The notes beneath the pieces are model-generated. The model made no database searches. It saw only the letters and a list, made by a program, of their open reading frames with translations, and was not told the DNA's origin. A stretch of 60,259 nt of DNA, taken from Paracoccaceae bacterium. Its GTDB lineage: Bacteria > Pseudomonadota > Alphaproteobacteria > Rhodobacterales > Rhodobacteraceae. A program made the translations under genes and the position numbers. Location: assembly GCA_016938875.1 (NCBI GenBank), contig JAFGTV010000002.1, positions 1-60,259 on the forward strand, read 5' to 3'. Below are positions 28,956-38,497 of this stretch, piece after piece. Numbering within the stretch: position 1 is the first letter of the stretch; every line of letters starts with the position of its first letter.

Positions 28956-30288
28956 GATCCAGCCAGGCGGTCCAGGCGGCCTTGGCCCGGTCGGTATAGG
29001 CCTTGTAGCGGTCGCGCCGGCCACGGCGTCCCCCCTTGAGCCCCTCGACCGGGGGGAACAGGCCGAAATTGACGTTCATCGGCTGGAATGTCTTGGCCTC
29101 GGCCCCGCCGGTGATGTGGGCGACCAGCGCGCCGGTCGCGGTGGTATCGGGCACGGCGGGCAGGGTGCGGCCCTGGATCTCGGCGGCGGCCAGGCGCCCG
29201 GCCAAGAGACCCATGGCGGCGGATTCCACATAGCCCTCGACCCCGGTGATCTGCCCGGCAAAGCGGATATGGGGCCGCGATTTCAGCCGCAGCTCTGCGT
29301 CCAGCAGGGTCGGAGAATTCAGGAACGTGTTGCGGTGGATCCCGCCAAGTCGCGCGAACCGCGCATTTTCCAGGCCGGGAATCATATGGAAAACATAGAC
29401 TTGGGCGCCGTACTTCATCTTGGTCTGGAACCCCACGATATTGTAAAGCGTGCCCAGCGCATTATCGCGGCGCAATTGGACCACGGCATAGGCCTTGGTG
29501 TCCGGATCGTGCGGGTTGGTCAGGCCCACGGGTTTCATCGGCCCGTGGCGCAGGGTTTCGCGGCCGCGTTCGGCCATCACCTCGATCGGCAGGCAGCCGT
29601 CGAAATAGCCCGCCGTTTCGCCTTCGTGAAAGGTGGTCTTGTCGGCGGCCAGCAGCGCGTCGATGAACGCCTCGTACTGGGCGCGATCCATCGGGCAGTT
29701 GAGATAAGCGGTGCGTTCCTCGTGGGTATCGCCCTTGTCATAGCGCGACTGGAACCAGGCGCGGGTCAGGTCCACGCTGTCGGCATGCACGATCGGCGCG
29801 ATGGCGTCGAAAAACGCCAGCGCCTGGGTGCCGGTTTCCGCCCGGATCGCCTGGCCCAGCGCGTCAGAGGTCAGCGGGCCGGTTGCGAAAATCCAATGCC
29901 CATCGGCGGGAAGGGACGTGATTTCAGCGGTTTGCAAGGTGATCTTGGGGTGTGCGAGTAGCCGCTCGGTCACACTTTGGGAAAATGCCTCGCGGTCCAC
30001 GGCCAGCGCGCCCCCGGCGGGCAGGCGGTGGGTATCGGCCATCTGCATGATCAACCCGCCCGCCGCGCGCATTTCCCAATGCAGCAGGCCCACTGCGTTC
30101 TGTTCGTCGTCATCGGACCGGAACGAGTTGGAGCAGACCATTTCCGCCAGGTTGCCGGTCTGGTGGGCAAAGGTGCCGGTTTCGGGGCGCATCTCGTGGA
30201 TCACCACGTCGATGCCTGCGTTTGCGGCCTGCCAGGCGGCCTCGGCCCCGGCCAGACCGCCGCCGACGATGTGTATTGTGTGTGTCAT
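28948..30288 (-). CDS. trmFO: Folate-dependent tRNA (uracil-54-C5)-methyltransferase TrmFO
   Basis: Methylates U54 of tRNA using methylene-tetrahydrofolate and FAD. 446 residues. Seen: FAD-binding [15 protein letters not shown] at the N-terminus, [22 protein letters not shown], and the C-terminal [22 protein letters not shown] and [11 protein letters not shown]. It is the GidA-like family without the MnmG C-terminal domain. Its end overlaps gluQ. Confidence 0.95.
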   Translation of the reverse strand: MTHTIHIVGGGLAGAEAAWQAANAGIDVVIHEMRPETGTFAHQTGNLAEMVCSNSFRSDDDEQNAVGLLHWEMRAAGGLIMQMADTHRLPAGGALAVDREAFSQSVTERLLAHPKITLQTAEITSLPADGHWIFATGPLTSDALGQAIRAETGTQALAFFDAIAPIVHADSVDLTRAWFQSRYDKGDTHEERTAYLNCPMDRAQYEAFIDALLAADKTTFHEGETAGYFDGCLPIEVMAERGRETLRHGPMKPVGLTNPHDPDTKAYAVVQLRRDNALGTLYNIVGFQTKMKYGAQVYVFHMIPGLENARFARLGGIHRNTFLNSPTLLDAELRLKSRPHIRFAGQITGVEGYVESAAMGLLAGRLAAAEIQGRTLPAVPDTTATGALVAHITGGAEAKTFQPMNVNFGLFPPVEGLKGGRRGRRDRYKAYTDRAKAAWTAWLDHG

Positions 30289-30391
30289 GACCGGCGATGT
30301 AGGCGAGTTCGCGACAAAGGGAAAGGGGCAGCGCAGGCCGACGCCGTCCGGTCCCCCGACGGGCCGGGCGATGCAGGATCACACCGGGCGT

Positions 30392-30820
30392 TCAGATCTT
30401 TGGTGTCGCGGGCCGGGGGCGGGGATTGGCGATCCGGGCATCTATCGACCAGGGGCCGGGGCCGTGCAGGAACAGCACCAGAAACCCGCCGGTCAGCGCG
30501 ATATTCTTGAGCAGCATCACCATGTCGGTCGGCGTGGCCAGGTCGGAATAGGCGATCATTGCCGAGGCCAGGCAGAACGCCGACAGCGCCAGCGCGAAAG
30601 GCCGCGTCCACAGCCCCAACACCAGCGCCAGCCCGCCAAAGAGTTGCAGGTAGAACACCGGCCCCGCCAGCATCGCCGAGGTTCCCTCGCCCGCCAGTTT
30701 CGATCCGAACCCCGCCAGGTCGAGGGCGTTGGACAGGCTGGCCAGCAAGAACAGCGTCGCCATCAGGCTGCGCGCCAGCAGGCCAACCGGACCGTCCAGC
30801 CGTTCTGCCAGCCGGCTCAT
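30392..30820 (-). CDS. DoxX family membrane protein
   Basis: Inner-membrane protein of 142 residues with about four hydrophobic segments. DoxX-family features are seen: [20 protein letters not shown] at the start, a central [18 protein letters not shown], and a C-terminal [18 protein letters not shown]. The family is linked to thiosulfate oxidation or redox stress in some bacteria; the role here is not evident. The start overlaps the gyrA stop (ATGA), so it is translated from the gyrA message. Confidence 0.85.
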   Translation of the reverse strand: MSRLAERLDGPVGLLARSLMATLFLLASLSNALDLAGFGSKLAGEGTSAMLAGPVFYLQLFGGLALVLGLWTRPFALALSAFCLASAMIAYSDLATPTDMVMLLKNIALTGGFLVLFLHGPGPWSIDARIANPRPRPATPKI

Positions 30821-33573
30821 TCTGCGCCGTCCTCGCTGTCGGCGGTATCCTCCTCGCCCTGATCGGCGATCCAGGCCACCGAAACGACCTCTTCGCCGCG
30901 GCCGGTGTTGAATACCTTGACCCCGCCTGCGCTGCGCGAGCGGAACGAGATCCCCTCGACCGGCACCCGGATCGACTGCCCGCGCGAGGTGGCCAGCATG
31001 ATCTGGTCGTGGATCTCGACCGGGAAGCAGGCCACCAGCGGGCCGCCGCGCATCGCCTTGTCGATCGCCTGCACACCCTGGCCGCCGCGCCCGCGCACCG
31101 GGTAGTCATGGCTGGAGCTCAGCTTGCCCGTACCGCCGGCGGTGATCGTCAGGATCAGATCCTCGGCCGCGGACATCTGGGCATAGCGGTCGGGCGACAG
31201 CTGGCCGCCTGCAACGCTCTCTTCGTCCTCGTCGATCTCTTCTTCCTCGGTCAGGCCGGCCATCAGGCGGCGCTGCTTGAGGTAGGCGGTCCGTTCCTCG
31301 GAACTGGCGTCGAAATGGCGGATCACCGACATCGACACGACCTTGTCGTTGCCCAGCAGGCGGATGCCGCGCACCCCGACCGAGGCGCGGCTGTTGAACA
31401 CGCGCACATCGGTGGCCGGGAACCGGATCGCGCGGCCGGAATCGGTGACCAGCATCACGTCGTCGTCCTGCGAACAGATGCGCGCGTTGATCAGCTTGGT
31501 CTCGGCGTGCTCGTCCTCGAACTTCATCGCGATCTTGCCGTTGCGCATGACGTTGGTGAAATCCGAAAGGCGGTTGCGGCGCACCGTGCCTGCCGAGGTG
31601 GCGAACATGATTTGCAAATCGTCCCACTCTTTTTCGTCGCGGTCCACGGGCATGATCGCGGCCACTGACACCCCGGTGGGGATCGGCAGGATGTTGACGA
31701 TCGCCTTGCCCTTGGCGGTGCGACCGCCCTGCGGCAGGCGCCAGGTCTTGAGCTTGTAAACCATCCCCTCGGTGGTGAAGACCAGCAGCGGCGTGTGGGT
31801 GTTGGCCACGAAGAGGGTCGTCACAACGTCCTCTTCCTTGGTCTGCATGCCCGACAGGCCCTTGCCGCCGCGACGCTGGGCCCGGAATTCGGCCAGCGGC
31901 GTGCGCTTGATCCAGCCCGATTGGGTGATGGTGACGACCATATCCTCACGCTCGATAAGGTCTTCGTCCTCCATGTCGCCGGACCAGTCGACGATCTCGG
32001 TGCGGCGCGGCACGGCGAACTGCTCGCGCACCTCGCGCAGCTCATCTGCGATGATCGCCATGATCCGCTCGTGCGAACGCAGAATATCCAGGTAATCCTT
32101 GATACTTGCGGCCAGAAGTTCAAGCTCGTCCGTGATCTCCTTGACGCCCATCTGGGTCAGGCGTTGCAGGCGCAAATCCAGGATCGCGCGGGCCTGGATC
32201 TCGGACAGGTTATAGGTGCCGTCCTCGTTCATGGTGTGGGTCGGGTCGTCGATCAACTGGATATAAGGCGCGATATCCTGGGCGGGCCAGCGCCGCTCCA
32301 TCAGCTTGACGCGGGCCTCGGCGGCATCGGCAGAGGCGCGGATCGTCGCCACGACCTCATCGACATTGGACACCGCGACCGCCAGACCGCACAGCACATG
32401 GCTGCGCTCGCGCGCGCGGCGCAGGTCATAGGCGGTGCGCCGCGCCACGACCTCTTCGCGAAAGTCCACAAAGGCGGTCAGGAACCGGCGCAGCGTCAGC
32501 GTCTCGGGCCGGCCGCCGTTCAGCGCCAGCATGTTGCAGCCGAACGAGGTCTGCATCGGGGTAAAGCGGAAGAGCTGGTTCAGCACCACCTCGGCGGTGG
32601 CATCGCGTTTCAGCTCGATCACCACGCGCACGCCGACCCGGTCGGATTCGTCCTGGACATGGGCGATGCCCTCGATCCGCTTGTCGCGGGCGGCCTCGGC
32701 GATCTTTTCGATCATCGTGGCCTTGTTCACCTGATAGGGGATCTCGTCCAGCACGATGGCATAGCGGTCCTTGCGGATCTCCTCGACCCTGGTCTTGGCG
32801 CGGATCACCACGCTGCCGCGCCCCTCAAGATAGGCTTTGCGCGCGCCGGACCGGCCCAGGATGATCCCGCCGGTGGGGAAATCGGGGGCTGGGATGTATT
32901 CCATCAGCTGTTCGCTGGTCAGGTCCGGTTCCTCGATCAGCGCCAGGGTGGCGTCGATCACCTCGCCCAGGTTATGGGGAGGGATGTTGGTGGCCATGCC
33001 GACGGCGATGCCGCCCGCGCCATTGACCAGCATGTTGGGGAAGCGGGCGGGCAGGACCGTGGGTTCGCGGTCCTTGCCGTCATAGTTGTCCTGGAAATCG
33101 ACGGTTTCCTTTTCGATGTCTGCCAGCAACGCCTGGGCGGGCTTGTCCATGCGCACCTCGGTATAGCGCATGGCCGCGGCGCTATCGCCGTCCATCGAGC
33201 CAAAGTTGCCCTGCCCATCCAGCAGGGGCAGCGACATCGAGAAATCCTGGGCCATCCGCACCAGCGCGTCGTAGATCGCGGAATCGCCGTGCGGGTGGTA
33301 TTTCCCCATCACGTCGCCCACCGGACGGGCGGATTTGCGATAGGGCTTGTCGTGGGTATTGTTGGTCTCGTGCATCGCGTAGAGGATGCGCCGGTGCACG
33401 GGTTTCAGCCCGTCGCGCAGATCGGGGATCGCGCGGGACACGATCACACTCATCGCGTAGTCGAGGTAGGAGGTCTTCATCTCCTCTTCGATGGCGATGG
33501 TGGGGCCGTGGTGAACCGCCCGCTCGGGGCCGTTTTCGTCTTCGGTTTCAGGTGTTTCCGGCGTGTCGTTCAA
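30817..33573 (-). CDS. gyrA: DNA gyrase subunit A
   Basis: Breakage-rejoining subunit of gyrase, which introduces negative supercoils. 918 residues. Catalytic Tyr137 lies in [11 protein letters not shown]. The quinolone-determining region [13 protein letters not shown] has Ser98 and Asp102, the residues equivalent to Ser83 and Asp87 of E. coli, so no common resistance change is visible. The GyrA box QRRGGKG is present before the C-terminal beta-pinwheel. An acidic insert rich in Glu and Asp ([10 protein letters not shown]) lies in the C-terminal domain. Followed by a co-translated DoxX gene. Confidence 0.97.
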   Translation of the reverse strand: MNDTPETPETEDENGPERAVHHGPTIAIEEEMKTSYLDYAMSVIVSRAIPDLRDGLKPVHRRILYAMHETNNTHDKPYRKSARPVGDVMGKYHPHGDSAIYDALVRMAQDFSMSLPLLDGQGNFGSMDGDSAAAMRYTEVRMDKPAQALLADIEKETVDFQDNYDGKDREPTVLPARFPNMLVNGAGGIAVGMATNIPPHNLGEVIDATLALIEEPDLTSEQLMEYIPAPDFPTGGIILGRSGARKAYLEGRGSVVIRAKTRVEEIRKDRYAIVLDEIPYQVNKATMIEKIAEAARDKRIEGIAHVQDESDRVGVRVVIELKRDATAEVVLNQLFRFTPMQTSFGCNMLALNGGRPETLTLRRFLTAFVDFREEVVARRTAYDLRRARERSHVLCGLAVAVSNVDEVVATIRASADAAEARVKLMERRWPAQDIAPYIQLIDDPTHTMNEDGTYNLSEIQARAILDLRLQRLTQMGVKEITDELELLAASIKDYLDILRSHERIMAIIADELREVREQFAVPRRTEIVDWSGDMEDEDLIEREDMVVTITQSGWIKRTPLAEFRAQRRGGKGLSGMQTKEEDVVTTLFVANTHTPLLVFTTEGMVYKLKTWRLPQGGRTAKGKAIVNILPIPTGVSVAAIMPVDRDEKEWDDLQIMFATSAGTVRRNRLSDFTNVMRNGKIAMKFEDEHAETKLINARICSQDDDVMLVTDSGRAIRFPATDVRVFNSRASVGVRGIRLLGNDKVVSMSVIRHFDASSEERTAYLKQRRLMAGLTEEEEIDEDEESVAGGQLSPDRYAQMSAAEDLILTITAGGTGKLSSSHDYPVRGRGGQGVQAIDKAMRGGPLVACFPVEIHDQIMLATSRGQSIRVPVEGISFRSRSAGGVKVFNTGRGEEVVSVAWIADQGEEDTADSEDGAE

Positions 33574-33744
33574 GCTGGTGTCCGCCTTTTTGTCCGCGCG
33601 CTATATCTTGTTGGATTTACTTTATCAGAACCTTCATATGGGGTGCAACTGAATACCGTCGCCTGGACCGCCGCCCCCGGCCAAAGGGGAACAACCTGTT
33701 GAATTTGCGACAAACTAATAGCGTGGGGTTGGGCCTTGCGCGGC

Positions 33745-34221
33745 CTAGCGGCGGGTCAGCAGGACCGCGCGCAGCCACAGCCCCGCCAGCACCACCGAGG
33801 CCAGCGCGTTATAGCTGGCCATCGACAGGCCGAACATCTGCCAGGCAACCTGGTCGCACAGCACCACCGGCACCGTCGCGTCGAAATTCAGCAGATCGGC
33901 CCCCGACATCGCCTGCAACCCCCCCGCATCCCCGGTGCACGAGGACGGTCCGGGCCACCAATGACGCTCGACCCCGGTGTGATAGATCCCCAGCCCGCAC
34001 GAGCCGAACATCGTCAGCATGCCCGCCAGCGGCATCAACCGCCCGCCCGTGAACACCGCCAACAGCGCCAGCACCGGCGCGATGGCATGGGGCCAGCGTT
34101 GCCACAGGCACAGCTCGCACGGGGCCAGCCCGCCGAGATACTGAAACCCGAATCCGGTCAGCAGGATCAGCGCCGAGCCCAGGCCCGCCAGGCCGATCAG
34201 CCGTTCGCGTGTCATGTTCAT
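33745..34221 (-). CDS. dsbB: Disulfide bond formation protein B family
   Basis: Inner-membrane quinone-linked oxidase that reoxidises periplasmic DsbA. 158 residues from the ATG at 34221. Four hydrophobic segments. The first periplasmic loop carries the CELC motif next to a conserved WQRWPH. The second periplasmic loop contains CTG and a further Cys in VVLCDQVAW. The ATG overlaps the stop of the DedA-like gene (ATGA), so the pair is coupled. No DsbA gene is in the window. The 171 bases to gyrA hold its promoter; none is convincingly recognised. Confidence 0.9.
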   Translation of the reverse strand: MNMTRERLIGLAGLGSALILLTGFGFQYLGGLAPCELCLWQRWPHAIAPVLALLAVFTGGRLMPLAGMLTMFGSCGLGIYHTGVERHWWPGPSSCTGDAGGLQAMSGADLLNFDATVPVVLCDQVAWQMFGLSMASYNALASVVLAGLWLRAVLLTRR

Positions 34222-34796
34222 AGGTATTTCACCAAGACAAAGCCGCCCAGCAACAAGACCACGAAGGCGGTGAAAAGCAACCCCAGGTACCGTTCGATGA
34301 ACCGCCGGATCGGCGCGCCGAACCGGCGCAGCAGGGCCGCCAGAACAAAGAACCGCAAGCCGCGTGCCACCACGCTGGCCAGCATGAACACGCCCAGGTT
34401 CAACCCGGTCGAGCCGGACAGGATCGTGATCACCTTGTACGGAAAGGGCGTGACCCCCGCCATCAGCACCGCCCAGGCGCCCCATGCGTTGTATTGGGCG
34501 CGGAACTCTTCGAAATAGACCTCTTTGCCGTAGAATTCCAAAACCGGGCGGCCGACGCTCTCGAACAGGCCCCAGCCGATGTAATAGCCCAAGAGCCCGC
34601 CCAGAACCGACCCGACCAGTGCCACGGACGCGATCAGCCAGGCCCGGCTGGGGCGCGCCAGGATCATCGGGATGATCAGCACGTCGGGCGGGATCGGAAA
34701 GACAGAGCTTTCCACAAAGGCCACCACGAACAGGGCCCAAAGCGCGTGTTGGCTGTCGGCCAGCGACAAGGTCCAATCGTAAAGCTTGCGGATCAT
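34218..34796 (-). CDS. DedA/YqaA family (SNARE-associated Golgi) membrane protein
   Basis: Inner-membrane protein of 192 residues from the ATG at 34796. Family signs: FVVAFVESSVFPIPPDVLIIPM with the conserved E and P residues of the first re-entrant segment, GLLGYYIGWGLFESVG, and VTPFPYKVITILSGSTGLN. DedA proteins are implicated in lipid scrambling and membrane homeostasis. It is co-transcribed with dsbB. Confidence 0.88.
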   Translation of the reverse strand: MIRKLYDWTLSLADSQHALWALFVVAFVESSVFPIPPDVLIIPMILARPSRAWLIASVALVGSVLGGLLGYYIGWGLFESVGRPVLEFYGKEVYFEEFRAQYNAWGAWAVLMAGVTPFPYKVITILSGSTGLNLGVFMLASVVARGLRFFVLAALLRRFGAPIRRFIERYLGLLFTAFVVLLLGGFVLVKYL

Positions 34797-34876
34797 GCTG
34801 TCCCCCGTCGCCCGCGTATCCCCATGCTTGCACCATGGGAACGGGGATTGGTCAAGGGCGGCAGGCCGGAAACGGG

Positions 34877-34905
34877 TTGCGAGACGCGTCGCGGGCATGC
34901 TAGAT
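34877..34905 (+). promoter_or_regulatory. Possible promoter of the TRAP genes
   Basis: TTGCGA (34877-34882) and CTAGAT (34900-34905) are separated by 17 bases and lie 47 bases before the start at 34953, in the divergent gap between the DedA-like gene and the TRAP small permease. It is a match to the general -35/-10 pattern only. Confidence 0.35.
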
Positions 34906-34952
34906 GCCCAACGCGGCCGGGCGCGGATGGATCGCAGCAGGAAAGATCGGAC

Positions 34953-35537
34953 ATGGCACGGGCATTGGCACCACGCACACAGGCGTTGGCGGGCCGCGCG
35001 GCACAGGCGCTGGCGGGCGCCATGGCGATGACCGGGGGCGTGGTCCTGGTGGCCATCGCCGCGGTCACGGTGGCCTCGGTGCTGGGGCGCGCGCTGCCGG
35101 GGCTGGACCCGGTGCGCGGCGATTTCGAACTGGTCGAGGCCGGCACCGGGGTGGCGGTATTCCTGTTCCTGCCCTGGGCCCAGCTCAAGCGCGGCCACGT
35201 GTCGGTCGATATCGTTTCACGGCTGATGGGGCGGCGGGTGCATGCGGCGCTGGGATTCCTGGGGGATCTGGCGATCAGCCTGGTGGCGCTGGTGATCGCG
35301 TGGCGGTTGTGGCTGGGATTTGCCGAAAAGTTCCCCTTTGGATCGCAGGGGCTGCGCGACGCGCTGGGGATGGGCTATCGCCCGTTCTTTGCCGAAACCA
35401 CCTATGAGCTGCAATTGCCGGTCTGGATCCCGCTGGGCCTGGCGCTGATCGGGGCGGCGGGCTTTGCGCTGGTGACGGTTTACACCGCCTGGCGCAGTCT
35501 GAACTGGACCCTGGCCGGGCAGGAGGGTGCGCCATGA
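34953..35537 (+). CDS. TRAP transporter small permease, DctQ family
   Basis: Small membrane subunit (194 residues, four hydrophobic segments) of a sodium-driven tripartite solute importer. Seen: VVLVAIAAVTVASVLGRAL, then FELVEAGTGVAVFLFLPWAQLKRGHVSVD, where the LP..Q..RGH.....V pattern is the family signature. ATG at 34953 with AGGAAAG upstream. It overlaps the large permease by four bases. No binding protein (DctP) gene is adjacent. Confidence 0.92.
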   Translation: MARALAPRTQALAGRAAQALAGAMAMTGGVVLVAIAAVTVASVLGRALPGLDPVRGDFELVEAGTGVAVFLFLPWAQLKRGHVSVDIVSRLMGRRVHAALGFLGDLAISLVALVIAWRLWLGFAEKFPFGSQGLRDALGMGYRPFFAETTYELQLPVWIPLGLALIGAAGFALVTVYTAWRSLNWTLAGQEGAP

Positions 35538-36886
35538 CCGGAACCGCACTGGCCTTGGGTGTGTTCGGTCTGATGCTGGGCGCGATCTTTCTGCGCATGC
35601 CGGTGGCCGTGGCGATGGGGCTGGCGGGCTTTGGCGGCAGCTGGGCCATCCTGGGCAGCCCGAATGCCACGCTCAGCCAGCTCAAGACGCTCAGCTATGA
35701 CACGTTTTCCAGCTATTCGCTGTCGGTGGTGCCGCTGTTTCTGCTGATGGGCCAGTTTGCCACCCGCTCGGGGATGAGTGCGGCGCTGTTCGGCGCCGCC
35801 GCCGACTGGCTGGGGCATCGGCGCGGTGGGCTGGCGATGGCGGCGGTGGGGGCCTGTGCGGGGTTCGGCGCGATCAGCGGCTCGTCGCTGGCCACGGCCT
35901 CGACCATGGGGCAGGTGGCGTTGCCGGAAATGCGCCGGCGGGGCTATTCCGACGCGCTGGCCAGCGGGGCGTTGGCGGCGGGGGGCACGCTGGGCATCTT
36001 GATCCCGCCCTCTGTGATCCTGGTGCTTTACGCGGTGCTGACCCAGCAGAACCTGGCCAAGATGTTCGTGGCCGCGCTGGTGCCCGGGCTGCTGGCGGCG
36101 GTGGGCTACATGGTGACGGTCGCGATCTATGTGCGCGTGGCCCCCGGGGCGGCGGGCACCGCGCCGCGGGTGGCGCTGGGTCAGCGGATGCGCGGGCTGG
36201 TGCGGGTCTGGCCGGTGGTGGCGATCTTTGCGCTGGTGATGGGCGGGATCGCGGCCGACTGGGACTGGGGCAAGGCCGGGGTTCAGGCGCTTTTCACCCC
36301 GACCGAGGGGGCGGCGGTGGGGGCGCTGGCCACGGGCCTGTACGGTGTGATGACCGGCGGGTTGGACTGGCGCGGCTTTTCCGGCGCGGTGCGCGAAACC
36401 GCGGCCAGTACCGCGATGATCTTTTTCATCCTGCTGGGCGCGCAGGTCTTTGGCGGATTTCTGGCGCTCAGCCAGACACCGCAGGCGCTGGCCGGCTGGG
36501 TGCAGGCGCAGGGGATCGGACCCTATTGGGTGCTGGCGGCGATGCTGCTGTGTTACCTGTTGTTTGGCTGCGTGATGGACAGCCTGAGCATGATCCTGCT
36601 GACCATCCCGGTGTTTTTCCCCATCGTTCAGGGGCTGGAGTTGGGGCTGAGCCCCGAGGAGCAGGCGATCTGGTTCGGTATCCTGGCGCTGATTGCGGTC
36701 GAGGTTGGGCTGATCACCCCGCCGGTGGGGTTGAATCTGTTCATTCTCAACGCGCTGGCCCCTGACATCCCGGTCGGGCGGACCTATCGCGGGGTGCTGC
36801 CTTTTGTCCTGTCGGACCTGGTGCGGGTCGGGCTGTTGCTGGCCTTTCCGGTCCTCAGCCTGGGCCTGATGCGGGCGTTGTTCTGA
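35534..36886 (+). CDS. TRAP transporter large permease, DctM family
   Basis: Large transporting subunit, 450 residues with about 12 hydrophobic segments. DctM signatures: SYSLSVVPLFLLMGQFATRSG, GAISGSSLATASTMGQVALPEM, GTLGILIPPSVILVLYAVLT, PTEGAAVGALATGLYG, and LITPPVGLNLFILNAL. It is co-translated with the small permease. The substrate cannot be inferred without the binding protein, which must be encoded elsewhere or shared. Confidence 0.94.
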   Translation: MTGTALALGVFGLMLGAIFLRMPVAVAMGLAGFGGSWAILGSPNATLSQLKTLSYDTFSSYSLSVVPLFLLMGQFATRSGMSAALFGAAADWLGHRRGGLAMAAVGACAGFGAISGSSLATASTMGQVALPEMRRRGYSDALASGALAAGGTLGILIPPSVILVLYAVLTQQNLAKMFVAALVPGLLAAVGYMVTVAIYVRVAPGAAGTAPRVALGQRMRGLVRVWPVVAIFALVMGGIAADWDWGKAGVQALFTPTEGAAVGALATGLYGVMTGGLDWRGFSGAVRETAASTAMIFFILLGAQVFGGFLALSQTPQALAGWVQAQGIGPYWVLAAMLLCYLLFGCVMDSLSMILLTIPVFFPIVQGLELGLSPEEQAIWFGILALIAVEVGLITPPVGLNLFILNALAPDIPVGRTYRGVLPFVLSDLVRVGLLLAFPVLSLGLMRALF

Positions 36887-36929
36887 GATTGACCCGCGCG
36901 CCGAGGCACGCTAAATCCACCGCCAATGG

Positions 36930-37013
36930 GCCCGAGTGGCGGAATGGTAGACGCAGGGGATTCAAAATCCCCCGCTGCAAGGCGTGTCGGTTCGAGTCCG
37001 ACCTCGGGTACCA
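36930..37013 (+). tRNA. tRNA-Leu (anticodon CAA)
   Basis: 84 bases including an encoded CCA end (37011-37013). The acceptor stem GCCCGAG pairs with CTCGGGT. The anticodon arm GGGGA-TTCAAAA-TCCCC places CAA in the loop. A long variable arm, expected for leucine, precedes the T arm with GTTCGAGTC. It reads UUG codons. The 269 bases after it up to the methyltransferase start contain no evident gene, only a small GGCCCC-TTTT-GGGGGC hairpin. Confidence 0.96.
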
Positions 37014-37282
37014 AGGTCCATCTTGAAAATCATGAGGCCCCTTTTGGGGGCACTGGTCCGCGCGGCTGGCAGGGGGTTGGGGGCCGTGGCTGACCTGATC
37101 CCGACCGGATGCGGCCGGTGCGGTGTCTGACCCGGTTCCGAAAGGCCGTGATTTGCGGATAGGCTGGACGGTGCGGCGCGACGGTCATGTTAGGAAAACA
37201 GGCTTTTGGCAGGGGGTTCGGACGTGAGAATCGGGAGTTTCAGGCAGCTTGTGATGCGCCGCGCGACCCTTGGGGGCCGCCC

Positions 37283-38455
37283 GTGACGCCCGCCGCGCGG
37301 ATTGCCGCGGCGATCGGAATCCTCGACGCCTGCCTGGCCGGGGCCGCCGCCGAGAAACTGCTGACCACCTGGGCGCGGCAGAACCGCTATGCCGGGTCGG
37401 GCGACCGCGCCGCGATCCGCGATCACGTCTATGACGCGCTGCGGTGCCGTCGCTCGTATGCCGCGCTTGGCGGGGCGCAAACCGGGCGGGGCCTGATGCT
37501 GGGCCTGCTGCGCGCGACCGATCAGCCGGTCGAGCCGCTGTTCACCGGCGATGGCTATGGCCCCGCGCCGCTGAACGCGGAGGAGCGCGCGCCGTGGCCC
37601 ACGCTGGATGCGCTGCCCCCCGAGGTGGCCTGCGACTGCCCGGCCGCGCTGGCCGATGTGCTGCGCGACAGCCTGGGCGCGCAATTTGTGCCGGTGATGG
37701 GCGCGCTGCGCCATCGCGCGCCGGTGTTCCTGCGCGTCAACACCCAGCGCATATCGCGCGACGCGGCGGCCGAGGCGCTGGCAGAGGCGGGGATTGCGAC
37801 GCGGCCCAGTCCACTGTCGCCCACCGCGTTGCAGGTCACTGAAAACCCCCGCCGCGTCCAGCAAAGCCGCCCCTATCTGGACGGCTTGGTCGAAATGCAG
37901 GACGCCGCCTCGCAGGCGGTCGCGGATATGATGCCGGTGGCACCGGGGGCGCGGGTGCTGGACTATTGCGCCGGGGGCGGGGGGAAAACGCTGGCCCTGG
38001 CCGGACGGGTTCAGGCGCGGTTTCACGCCCATGACGCCGATGCGGGGCGGATGCGCGATCTGCCCGCGCGGGCGGGGCGCGCGGGGGTGGCGGTGCGGCT
38101 CTTGGAGGGGGACGCGCTGGCGGGTGCGGGGCCGTTTGATCTGGTGCTGTGCGATGTGCCCTGTTCGGGCAGCGGGGCCTGGCGGCGCAGCCCCGAGGCC
38201 AAGTGGCGCACCACGCCGGACGATCTGGCGCGGCTGTGTGCCATCCAGGCGGCGATCTTGACCCGCGCGGCCGCGCTGGTGGCCGAGGACGGCGCGCTGG
38301 GCTATGCCACCTGTTCGCTGATCGAGGCCGAGAATGGCGCGCAAATCCAGGCCTTCCTGGCCCAAACCCCCGGCTGGGTGCTGGAGGCCGAGCGTCGCCT
38401 CAGCCCGCTGGAGGGGGGCGACGGGTTCTATGCGGCGGTGCTGAGGCGCGGCTAG
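37283..38455 (+). CDS. RsmB/NOP family RNA m5C methyltransferase
   Basis: SAM-dependent enzyme that makes 5-methylcytosine in rRNA or tRNA. 390 residues if the GTG at 37283 is the start; an ATG 96 bases upstream would add a segment unlike the family. Seen: N-terminal NusB-like/linker region, then VEMQDAASQAV, SAM motif VLDYCAGGGGKTLALAG, LCDVPCSGSGAWRRSPEAKWR with one catalytic Cys, and LGYATCSLIEAENGAQI with the second. Its exact target (16S C967 or another) is not determined. It lies just upstream of cckA. Confidence 0.88.
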   Translation: MTPAARIAAAIGILDACLAGAAAEKLLTTWARQNRYAGSGDRAAIRDHVYDALRCRRSYAALGGAQTGRGLMLGLLRATDQPVEPLFTGDGYGPAPLNAEERAPWPTLDALPPEVACDCPAALADVLRDSLGAQFVPVMGALRHRAPVFLRVNTQRISRDAAAEALAEAGIATRPSPLSPTALQVTENPRRVQQSRPYLDGLVEMQDAASQAVADMMPVAPGARVLDYCAGGGGKTLALAGRVQARFHAHDADAGRMRDLPARAGRAGVAVRLLEGDALAGAGPFDLVLCDVPCSGSGAWRRSPEAKWRTTPDDLARLCAIQAAILTRAAALVAEDGALGYATCSLIEAENGAQIQAFLAQTPGWVLEAERRLSPLEGGDGFYAAVLRRG

Positions 38456-38482
38456 GCAAAGGGGCGCTTGGCCCCGGGGGCG

Positions 38483-38497
38483 TTAACACATGGTTAA
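38483..38497 (+). promoter_or_regulatory. CtrA box TTAA-N7-TTAA at the cckA start
   Basis: TTAA (38483-38486), seven bases, TTAA (38494-38497): a perfect match to the full CtrA recognition sequence, also readable as GTTAAC-N5-GTTAAC. TTAA is rare in this GC-rich DNA, so a pair at exactly this spacing is unlikely by chance. It overlaps the first in-frame ATG of cckA, which suggests that translation begins further downstream and that CtrA controls its own upstream kinase. Confidence 0.65.

Noticed and set aside
30817-33573. Quinolone-resistance change in gyrA
   Set aside because: The determining region has the sensitive-type Ser98 and Asp102.
37030-37060. GGCCCC-TTTT-GGGGGC hairpin after tRNA-Leu as a terminator
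   Set aside because: No T-run follows the stem; left only as a remark.
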